This document shows, in pieces, positions 39,801 to 53,290 of a DNA stretch of 64,000 nucleotides. The stretch is from Lineus longissimus (Eukaryota > Nemertea > Pilidiophora > Heteronemertea > Lineidae), in contig NC_088312.1 of the NCBI RefSeq assembly GCF_910592395.1, positions 3,846,001 to 3,910,000 on the forward strand, given 5' to 3'. Positions within the stretch are counted from its first letter, which is position 1. Every line of letters starts with the position of its first letter. The notes beneath the pieces are model-generated. The model was not told the DNA's origin. It was given only the letters and a program-made list of their open reading frames with translations, and ran no database searches. The translations under genes and the position numbers were made by a program.

Positions 39801-41661
39801 GACAACCTTCTAATTATCAAATAATTTGTTGCACAAATAGATTCTACCAAAATTGTGTGGATTATAAGGATTTTTTATGTTTCTATGTAGAATTATGACT
39901 ATAGTCATAGGGCTTACTCTCAAGTGAACGAAAGGCTCACTAACAGGTTCACACATTATTTTGGATCAATCATTTGATAACAACTGTAAAACAAAGAATA
40001 TGTAGATAATTGTTGAATAGACGACACATTTTGTGTTTCTATGAGGAAGTTATTGCACAAAAGGAACAAGATTTCAAAAAGTGACAAGATTTTCCAAAAT
40101 CAACAAATTACAACAGAGTGAAAACGTGTCAAGTAACAGTGGATTAAAATCAACTAATAAAGTTTCTGTGAGGATATCCCCTAGGTCATTCCACCTGAAG
40201 AGAATGGTGATGGCTGAAAGTATAGGTTTGTTTGAATTTATGGTGCTACAGGTAAACAGTGACAGGTTTTATCATAAAATTGTCTACATTTTGAAAGTCT
40301 TGCATTGTTTTGGCCCTTAAGTTGTCCCCCCTGGCCAGCATTTTCTGATTTCTAGCAGGTACACCAAGTCAGATGAATATTCTTTAGTCAAATTGGTCAT
40401 GGGGCAATTAGTTTGTAAAAAAACAGGTCTAGGCCTATTGTATTTCAATCAATTCAATAAGAATAAATTACTCAAGAAGCTCAATAAATAATTACTCAGT
40501 CAGTAAGTCATAATTTCACATGAAGATCTATCTGTTGAATAGTTGATTGGTTTGTTTACATCAATCAATCAGAGTCACTCAATTTATATGATACCAGTAT
40601 ATTAGTGAATAGTGCACATAATGATGAAATAATTCAATCACAGGTAATTACAAAGGTCAACTAATTACCCACAAGTGGTCATTTTACATAAATCTCTCTA
40701 CTTTTGTTTACTCTGATCCAGTACTGCCAGTAACAATAGGCTGTATAAAAGAGGTCTATTGTGTTTCAATCAACTGCTTCATTTTACAATTGATCAGTTG
40801 ATCTAGAGTGATTGATGATAGACCTCCAATCTATCATACTCAGAGAATGTGAGATGGTCTCATGGGTCTAGCCTTCTCCGACTCTGGTCAGAGATTGATT
40901 AGTAAAGTCTGTGAGTAGTTGCAATAATATCTAGGCCTACTCTCGCTGCAGCACAACATTCCTACGGCACTGACTGCTGGTTATCAGCATGTTCAGCTTG
41001 CGCGTCTCATTCAACAGATCAGAGTTTGAAGCCGACTGTTATCACCATAATACACAAAAGACACCCTGCGAAAATAAATTTCAGCCATTTTGAAACAACC
41101 CTTTTCATCACTTTTCACAAGCATGTGGCATAAAATAAAAATATTCAAGCTTATTCAAGTAATTTACGTCAAGTTGTCAATGTCTTTCAATGTTCATGAT
41201 ATACTGAATGCTTCTGGTGATGTTTTGATTTAAAACATGACTTTAATGTCATGCTAAACTTACAGTGCCTGTGAAAAGATGGCCGAAATTAATTTTCACA
41301 TACACGTTAGTATATCAATACACTACAAAGCATACAGAGGCAATATTATTGATCGCATCGCATCGCCTAACTACGCAGTTTCTATCCATCAATCGTATTT
41401 ATATGGAAAGCTATCACCATGAACTTACGTTGCAATACAACGGAACGATATATTTACCTTCAGATGACTCTGAATCGACCAAAACAAAGGAAACTTTTTT
41501 AAAAATCACGTTTCATGGTCGTTGTGGGCGCTGACATCTTGGATTATCGCACGCAACGAATATGCAGGCTACCAACTCAACAGCTCATTGTCCGCTTGAT
41601 AATATCCTGACTATCATGCGGCTAGCGCAAGACTGCTTGGAACTACTTCCTCTCAATTGCA
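36871..41661. other. Non-coding stretch between candidate exon and promoter
   Basis: Apart from the minisatellite-related unit at 38089, only AT-rich unique sequence. A minus-strand donor-like GTAAGT at 41264 could end a non-coding first exon reading from the E2F-type promoter region, but this is unproven. Confidence 0.35.
38089..38156 (+). repeat. Diverged single unit related to the 89-bp minisatellite
   Basis: Carries AATGCATTT, GGGTTTTTGAGT, TGTATGAT and GGTAAATGAGT in the same order as a minisatellite unit, with small insertions, 2.3 kb beyond the array. It is probably a relic or ancestral unit. Confidence 0.5.
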
Positions 41662-41960
41662 TTTTGCGCGCCAAAGATGACTCAACTTGAAATCCTTGAT
41701 CGATTGTATGAATTTGATGAGATAGTGCGCGGGCGTAAATTACTGACCCATATTCAAGGTTGATACTCTGCTTCTGGTTTTCTTTGTGCTCAGCAAAATA
41801 TGCAACCGGAATTGAAGAGGCAGAGAGGGAGAGACCGGAGCTGAAGGCACAATAGAAAGCGCAACATTGTATTTTTGGCGCCAAATGATCCGACCTCGGC
41901 TTTCTTACAGTCATGTCAACGCCAGAACAAATCGTTTACAATGTCATCATCACGAGACGA
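41662..41960. promoter_or_regulatory. Possible promoter with E2F-type palindromes
   Basis: TTTTGCGCGCCAAA at 41662-41675 and TTTGGCGCCAAA at 41874-41885 are strong matches to E2F sites. An AP-1 type TGACTCA lies at 41678-41684, and AAAAGCGCAAAA occurs near 41960. The interval is locally richer in CpG than its surroundings. The direction is unclear: a small plus-strand frame starts at 41941, and a minus-strand donor lies at 41264. Confidence 0.35.
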
Positions 41961-42045
41961 AAAAGCGCAAAAGTCAAACATTTCGGAACTTTTTAATTAC
42001 CTCAATGGCACAGAACGGAAGAAATCAGTTGTACTGTTGGACTGA
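41941..42045 (+). CDS. Possible 34-residue small ORF beside the E2F-type sites
   Basis: ATG at 41941, stop at 42043. It begins MSSSRDEKAQKSN and is hydrophilic, ending in a short hydrophobic tail. No convincing donor was seen that would extend it. It could be a microprotein, the first exon of a gene with a weak donor, or chance. It is unlike any family I know. Confidence 0.15.
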   Translation: MSSSRDEKAQKSNISELFNYLNGTERKKSVVLLD

Positions 42046-42645
42046 TAATGCTCGCCAACTATAAACTTTTTTTATTGCTGATGTTTAACACAATACACTG
42101 GATGATTCATAAGAAATGTATTTCCGGCGGCTAGAACCCGGGAAACCAATGATCTGACTGTGGCATACACCATAGCTTACAGTACATCGCATTCAATGCT
42201 TCAGATAGGACTTACACCCTTGGACTATCATAGGAATCATATAATTAAAAGGATTTATCCCTAAAAAGAACACGAGAAAAATGCGCTACTTTTATATTCA
42301 TTCCATTACACTACGGATAGCGATTCATTTTTTACTTTGTGTTATTTTCTGTGTGGATATACCGATTTTTGCAAAGCAATTATGTGAAAGCCTCTAAGCC
42401 ATACAGCACTAAGTGGAATATATATATTTTATAGTAGTATACGTAAGTAGAGTAGGCCCTGTATCGGTAGGGCCTACATGTTTTTGTTTTAATTGGCCCG
42501 CGTCACAACCGTGTAAAAAAGCCCGACACTCGCGTCGAAAAAACAAATTTATGTTCTAGTGATCATATTATAAGCTTTTTATCAGTGGTCTTGTCTTATG
42601 GCATGGTCACTGCGCCTCGGGTCCTTTGAAGGCTACCCGGGGCGA

Positions 42646-43264
42646 GGTACCAATGTGTACATCAATCAGCCAATCACAGCTCAGTAACTTCACCTGACGT
42701 CATCAAGTAAGAAAAGCACGTGTTGTTTAGATCAGCTAGCGATGCACAAAAGGTGCCAGTTCGAACCTCACCAGTATACCTTAAAAAAATTATTTTTTTG
42801 AAGGACTTTTTTCATTCTTATAAATACTAACCTACATGTACCTGGCTGCAGCCTCCTTTTAAGTGATGCTCTTTCTTCAAGGAAGGATCTTTCTCAAAGG
42901 CCCTTTGTGATGTAGGCCTAAACGCTAAATCATTACTCTATGATGACTGTCAAGCACTGAGAGGGATTCTGTTATTTTGGTTTATATACGACATGTACTG
43001 TACATTTTCAGTAATATCCGGTGGTGGCTCTTGGAGAAATGAGGGATGGAACTAAGGTATCAATTTTCACGATTAAAATTACTGTTCGGAATTAGGGAAT
43101 TGCTCTAGCTGCATACATGAAGAACCAAGTTGCCAAGTTCAACGATCCGAGACCCGTGGCCTACTCGCACCGAACTTTTTTTAAGAACACGTGCTTTTCT
43201 TTCTTGATGACGTCAGGCGAATTTACTGAACTGTGATTGGCCACTTGATGTACAAAATGGTACC
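42646..43264. mobile_element. 619-bp foldback or TIR-bounded element enclosing the Runt-exon copy
   Basis: Left arm 42646-42728 and right arm 43183-43264 are inverted copies of each other over about 82 bp with roughly 9-10 mismatches and no gaps. Both begin with GGTACC and both contain the palindromes TGACGTCA and CACGTG. The 454-bp interior holds a tRNA-like B-box segment (42745-42770), unrecognised AT-rich sequence and the Runt-exon pseudogene, which ends about 20 bp from the right arm. No transposase frame and no clear target-site duplication are visible. Calling it a transposon is inference; a local inverted duplication is possible. Confidence 0.6.
43021..43159 (+). pseudogene. Broken partial copy of the RUNX Runt-domain exon
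   Basis: About 139 bp clearly homologous to RUNX exon 1 (44672-44813), same orientation, 1.4 kb upstream of the real start codon. It begins exactly at the codons for VVALG and includes a 39-nt identical stretch over the region encoding [12 protein letters not shown]. It is not functional: an 8-nt deletion follows TCAATTTTC, a 4-nt insertion lies near 43110, and in-frame stops result. Similarity fades at the codons for RFVG, about 15 nt short of the exon end. It lies between inverted repeat arms. High identity at silent sites implies a recent duplication or gene conversion. Confidence 0.88.
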
Positions 43265-43570
43265 AACTGGACAAGTACTTCGTCCCCTGTACTTCGTCCC
43301 CAAAAGGGACGGAGTGCGGGGAACCTTTTGCGAAATTGATTCGTTGACGAAATACGTTTGGGCTAGAATTCCTGGCTTTTTTCGAGGTAGCACATAGGGT
43401 CGATGTACAGCGTAGCGATATATAATGGGCTACCACCCTACCTGTAAAAAACCCTCGCTTCCCGGATCATCCAGATACTACTACTATATGAGTACCTCCC
43501 CGCACTCCTTTCCCCTGGCCTCTGCCCTTTGTATCGCATGATTGTTTTATTTTTTGCTGAAACAGTGCAG

Positions 43571-43632
43571 TTTGAACAGCGAATCGTTAGAGCGTTGGAC
43601 TCCTGACTGAGTGGTCGTGAGTTCAAATTACT
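43571..43632 (+). repeat. tRNA-like SINE head
   Basis: CGTTAGAGCGTTGGACT resembles a D-arm and anticodon arm, and GGTCGTGAGTTCAAAT resembles a T-arm B-box, in the right order and spacing. No acceptor stem pairs, so it is a tRNA-derived repeat rather than a functional tRNA. Confidence 0.42.
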
Positions 43633-44342
43633 TTCGAGTCACTTTAATGATCCACTACGGACTTATGCAGCAACAGCGCAAGCGCGAACTTTAAAATTGG
43701 TATCTTCATATTGTGTTTTACTCTTTCTTGCAGGTCCTAATCCTAACCATTTTCTTTTTAAAGGCGCATCGCCTAGTCTTCATAGGTTGAATCAGGACCC
43801 ATTATCTCAAGTTGCAAGAATACTCAACTAGATTAACTAGTTTTTCAGGATGTATGAAAAATGAAAAAAACATATTACCACCAGTAAATATATTCGTCGC
43901 ACCTATTAGACCTATGTCCGAGTTACCCGCACCTTAGGTCACACAGCCATTATCACGAAAATATGCAATATCAAATTCATCCTTACAGTTCATACACCCG
44001 GAATTAATGGTTAGCGGTCTCCATCAAAGTGTTCCTGTATGTGTGCCATGCGGCCGTTACAATGCCACTGTTCCCGTGTTCTCAGTATTAGTGGTTTGGT
44101 TTGATTGACAGATGCCACTGATTGTATCCCTGCTCCTAATTGAAAAAGTAGTTCTTAAACGGATGCCGCTCTGAGTACATTTCTGTCAATGACTCTTAAT
44201 ATAATCAATGCAAATATGACTTAAGTTATCATATAGCTATAGTACATATGATAAAAATGGCATAATTACGCGCAAACACCAACTATTTCCTGAATGGCGG
44301 ATGTGGCGTAGAGATACCAATTATCTACCGACCGCTGTGTGC

Positions 44343-44404
44343 TGAGTCACCTAGGAGTGGTATAAAAAGCTAACCGCATTCTTGGGCTCATTCACCAAAC
44401 CACA
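44343..44404 (+). promoter_or_regulatory. RUNX core promoter: AP-1 site, TATA box, initiator and RUNX site
   Basis: Ordered elements just upstream of the RUNX start codon. An AP-1 type TGAGTCA lies at 44343-44349. A TATA box (TATAAAAAG) starts at 44361. An initiator-like TCATTC has its A at 44390, 29 bp from the first T of the TATA box, the classic spacing. AACCACA, the RUNX consensus, is at 44398-44404 just inside the predicted 5' leader. This corresponds to the proximal (P2) promoter of vertebrate RUNX genes because it feeds the MHLPLD start. The transcription start is inferred, and the RUNX site suggests autoregulation. Confidence 0.6.
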
Positions 44405-44416
44405 CGCACGCTTTGA

Positions 44417-48123
<3,707 letters not shown>

Positions 48124-48991
48124 TAAAAAACAATTCCTTGTAATAAATACTAGGCGGTAGCATACCAAGAGTGTGGTAAGAAGCTGACTTTTGGCGATAC
48201 AGAAGTGCTGTACTAAATTAGCTGTCTTAATTCGTCTTGCATTATATGGCTTAAAAATTAAATCTTGTACTTGAAGTGCCTTGCCCAGGGTCCTACATAC
48301 ATGTACTTGTGTGTGATTAGCCACAAACTAGCAAAGAACATCTGCCCAGCTTACATTAGGGGAGAGAGACATCATCACAATAATGAATTTCTTATCACCA
48401 CTTGCCGCATTCTCTGACTGCGCCGTTAGTGACCACGAGGCCGATTTGCCAGGAATGACCGTTCCATCACAAGGTCATTAGCGGCCGCTTAGCATTTATG
48501 AGGTACTGACCACCAAACACTATCCTCCCATTCCATTTCATATCAGTTTCCAAATCATCTGTGCTGTGATGTGCTTTTTGCGTTTAAAATGTATAGAGGG
48601 GTTCTGCCAAGTTAATGCAAATGGAACTTTCTGCGCCGGCATAAAGAAACGACACTTCTTCCCATTCTTGGAGATTTTGTAAGAATCTCGGTTTGATATT
48701 GTGATTTATGAGAATTTATGGCAACCGGAGCGCAATTATGCGCGCATCTGTGGCGATGCATTTGATTCCCAAATGGCATTTGTATGCTAAATAACGGCGT
48801 TCAGTTCCCTTAGTTCCTGATTCACACCCCGGTCATTGTCCATGAATCATTGTCGGATGAAGATCTGAGCAGATCCTCACACACACGGTTCGTCAACAAC
48901 ACTTTTGATGCAAGAATCTGTTAACCCTCTATCAATATTTTCCAAAACAAGAAATATATCAGAAAGGCATGAGAGTGACTATCGGCAGCAG

Positions 48992-49139
48992 TGCAGAGAA
49001 TTCTGGAAGGAAAAAATAAAAAGGTCCTCTCATCGGGACTCAACCTCGAGACCTCTGGTTTTATTTGCCAACGCTCTTATCCACAAGGCCACTGAGCTGC
49101 TTGCATTAACTGTCGTTTTATACGCATTTATAGAATGTT
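48992..49139 (-). repeat. Third copy of the tRNA-derived SINE
   Basis: Same family and orientation as the pair at 60948-61303, more diverged: the B-box arm has lost a base and the 3' end is shorter. It sits in the presumed RUNX intron. Confidence 0.78.
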
Positions 49140-49343
49140 CTGGTTCATCTCTCAAAAATAAAGCATAATCGCCATTCATATAAGATATATTTGCTGGCAG
49201 CTGGCCCAATCCAGGGCCTAACTTTGCATACGAGTTGCCAAAATACCCCCTGTTTGACACCCTTGCTCTTGCCTATAGTCCCCTTAGCTCAAAATCTCCT
49301 GACAGATTCTGAGAAAATCTTTTGAATACCATTGCTGTCTCAT

Positions 49344-49483
49344 ACGGTGGCTGGGAAAGGACATCACATGATTTTTTTTTTTCTACATGAGAATTTTTTT
49401 TCAACATGACATTTTTTTTCAAGAAATATCTCGAATTTTCATGTTAAAACAAAAATCATGTGATGTCCTTTCCCAGCCACCGT
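49344..49483. mobile_element. Foldback MITE-like element with 33-bp arms
   Basis: Arms 49344-49376 and 49451-49483 (ACGGTGGCTGGG outward ends) are perfect inverted copies over about 33 bp. They enclose about 75 bp of T-rich sequence with repeated ACATGA and TTTTTTTT blocks. No target-site duplication is obvious. Confidence 0.8.
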
Positions 49484-50656
49484 TCCGTCACCATCGGGAC
49501 GATTGTTTAAATCCAGTCAAATAATGCAAAGCAAATTATCCACGCTTTGTTTCTAAATTTCCAGTGGCTTCTTTCTCTGCAGGTCTGTATTACAGGAAAT
49601 TTTCAGGTAGATATTTTACGCCACTACCAATGTTGTGACTGTTTTGTTCTTTTGTTGTCATCTTTTCGTCATTTTTTTCTTCAGGCGGGAATGAAACCAA
49701 AATGGCACATATAACTTACCGTTCTGCCCCAAAGTAACATTTCCTTTGGCACTAAACTCCCACTCTATACTGTGCACAAAAGGCATGTTAATTACCACCA
49801 GAACTGTATGTTTAAAGTCGACTCTTTTGCCTGTTTCTCCTTTTGATTATTACTGATAGTGATATACATGTACTATTTAGTAGGCTTAGTACAGATGCTT
49901 CCTTGTTTTGATGTTGTGTTAGATCTGTAGGAGATCATTGTCCTAACTTGATACGTCTCATAGCTAAGCCATATTGCTCTGGTTGCGGAAATATTGTTTA
50001 TCTCTGCGGTGAGAAGCTTGTGGTTGTGCCGATGCCAGTTGGTCTTTGGCAAACATGCCAGTTGGTCGCGGGCCAACCCTCCAGGATCAGGTTGTTGGCA
50101 TAAAGCATCCGCAAATTACTCTACCGTGACTCAGCGCTAATCATATAAACATGAGATCACTCACCCTGGATAAAAACGAAAGTTTTGATTACTTTCAAAT
50201 ATATGTGGTTGTAAGCTAGTTGGACTCTGGCCCGGACTTTTTGGTTGAGGCTGTAAATCCTATTGGACATTTGTTGGAGATTCCTGCAGGAAGAGCAATT
50301 TCAGCTCACACAGAACTCATTTAACCCCTTGAAAGAGAAATTCTTCCCTATTTCAAATGCAAGAAAAAAGATAGATCAGCTTTAAAATGTTTTAGAATAT
50401 CTTAAAATCTTTACTTATATTATTTATATTGTTGTATAACTATCATAAAATAACTTATGAAACAAACTGTTTATCATTAAAGGCTTTCCTCACTACCCTT
50501 GCCAAACCGGTGAGTACATTTGGCTAGGAAGGGCTTCTTGGTTTTAGCATCGTAAAATTTTCACTCCAGTGTATTATGTTGTTGAAACAGAACCATTACC
50601 CAAGTTATGATGCCAACCTTCAATGTGCTTCATGTTTATACATGTAGTTGAGGATA

Positions 50657-50905
50657 CAGGATGCAAGATAGAAATAATCGAACGGGATCATAGCCTTCCT
50701 TGTTCTGACTTCCTAGCGTTTTGTGAATCAAGCAAGGTTACACTTGAACAGAACTGTAGCTTAGGCCTACAACATATACATGTAACCAGGAAAATATAAG
50801 GCAGGAATCGGCATCCTGAATTTGGGATTGTTAGGTCTTGGAATAATTGTAAGAACAAGGAAGGCTATGATCTCATTTGAATATTTCTGTCACGTTGCAT
50901 CCTTT
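50657..50905. mobile_element. Foldback element with imperfect 50-bp arms
   Basis: The inner 21 bp of each arm (50686-50706 and 50852-50872) are perfect inverted copies (GATCATAGCCTTCC and on). Homology continues outward with mismatches to CAGGATGCA on the left and TGCATCCTT on the right. The interior is about 145 bp and non-coding. Confidence 0.7.
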
Positions 50906-52734
50906 ATCCTGATTTACATTGGGACGTCAGAAAAATCATGTTGCCATGTATAATTGAACAGTTCAATTTCAAGCCTGAAGTTTTGAAATGAGATTTTATC
51001 AAAACGCGCTTGAGGTACAAAGATTAATGACCAAAGTTTCTTAGAAATCTCAATATCATTGCCATGAGTCAATCAGCCGAGGGGTAATTAACCATCAGAC
51101 TTAGACTCTACTCTCACCTTTTTTTTCTGGTATATCACATCATTCATCTCAAGAACATGTCCATTATGGATGTAATTCTACATTTTTTTTCGAATTCCTT
51201 CATGTATGCATGTTTGGACAACTGCTGTTCGATGTAGAAAATGATTCAGAATTTTGTTACTGATTTATTGATGACGTGGACCCCTGGAATTATCAAAAAC
51301 AAACGTCTGATGATTTGAATTGATGTAACAGGCCATTAGGTACCCCTTCACAGCCCCTGTTGGTTACTTATCCAATCATTCTGGTCTGGTGATACATTCT
51401 ATGACGGGTTATATTATGCCTGTAATCGCTGCTTGTCAGCTGATAGAAAAATGTCCCAGACTCATTTCTTATATGCGTAACATGTTGGCCGAACTCTTCC
51501 TTGGGCTTGCGTCCTTACCCAACAAAAATGTACCACAATTATGCCTTTTCCATGCTATCATGTCGGTCATCTTTCTGATGAACAATTTTTCTAACTTTTT
51601 TCAACCAGCCGTACACTTAAATCAATCAGTACCGTTATTTACTGCTGATGAGGTATACTTAGTAAAACATCTTGAAGAAAAATGATTCACCAAGAAGCAT
51701 TTTTCTTGGTACTAGTTATCTGCAGGTGATAATACCTGAGATAACATTTCTTGGATCTGTCTAGTTCAAGTCTGTTTCAGTTGTCATCTACAAGAATTTC
51801 ATGTACATTTTTCATGAAATGTATGCAAAAGTGTATACATTTGTTGTGTGAAATGAAGGCGATATAGACCTGTCGGGAGGCAGCCGGAAGTGGTCAATCT
51901 TTCCTATGATTTGGCTGCACATTCGTTGATGTCTGGATATATCACCAAAACCAAAAGACAAGATAACATTCCTTATATAAGGATATCTCTCTGGAACAGA
52001 CACTAAGTCTTACATCAGCTGAAAAACAATTTTTGAGACACCTTTCCTCAATATTTTATGATGTCGCCGACTGATTAAAGTTTCAATGGAATCCCCAGCC
52101 TTTTGCAATAACTCGATAATTGTGCCTCGAAACCTGATTTTTTTTCTAACACTGTTTACGTTTGCATCATCTCAAGGGGATAATTTTAGTTCACTGAAAT
52201 GTTTAAAGGAAATATTAAAGGGAAAACGTGTTAAACATTCTTGTTTCGTATTGATTGAGTATTGAGGGTTTCAATAACAACCAAGATATCGGTATGATCT
52301 TGTTGTAAAACCAACTGGATCGAATTTCATTGTAATAGTTACTGTCACTGCGACAAGCCATGAACCCTCTTATCCGATTCGAGAACTTTCTAAACGCCCC
52401 TGGCGCAGGTTCATAATTCAATAATTGATAGTCGAAAATAGACACGTTTGTTTTTCACGACCACTGTTGTCAATGGTTACACAAAATCTAACCACTTTTA
52501 CTGGATTTTCTCTTCTTTTATCGTATCTGTTTTTAATCGGCTGACATTCAGTATTCAGAATCATATTATTCAGTGAAGTGTTAAATTCAATATCGGATCT
52601 GAATATTTCTGGTACCTCAGTCCCAATGAAAACAAAATTTCAAATCGTCTGAAGTGGCTTAACAAATAATTCCTAATCAAAGGTCCACCACCATAAAAAA
52701 ATCACCAATCACCTTTATCCAGCTCTATTTGACC

Positions 52735-53290
52735 ACTTGCCGAGCAGAACGTTACATGATTTGACCTTTGCCTATGATTTCATGACCATGCACACTTGTC
52801 ATATGAACAATGACAATGATATCATCATCGGTACATATATCATTGTGTACTCTCGACTCTTATATACAATACCACGTTCACCACTTCTTTATTGCAACAA
52901 GCGAAAGGACAGTCAATAACCACGTTGTTTTAGCTTGCCAGTGTTTTTGTGGCAGTCCCTACTTGTCATATGATCAGTGATAATGATATAATAGCTCTGT
53001 CATTACATTTGTCATCGACGTGCTTGATCATCTGCTCTGGTTCACCAGTAGAGTCAAGAACCATGGTTTGACCCTTGCCAATGTTTTTGTGGTCATCCTC
53101 TGTTGTTGTAATATGGACAATGATATTATAGATTTTTATCTCTATTTATGACATTTCATCTATTGTGTATGTTGAAGATTCCATGCATCCCTGGTTTACC
53201 ACTTCTATAGTGCCAACAGAAACCTCGGGCATGAACCTGAGCTAGTCCCTCGAACCTTGCCTGTGGCCGGCTTTCCTAAATAAGCAATGG
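52735..53290 (+). repeat. Degenerate tandem repeat, three to four units of about 140-170 bp
   Basis: A succession of TTGACCTTTGCC-like, TTTTTGTGG-like, TTGTCATATGAACAATGA-like and GGTTCACCACTTC-like blocks recurs with starts near 52760, 52929, 53067 and about 53255. Units are heavily diverged. Non-coding. Confidence 0.5.
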
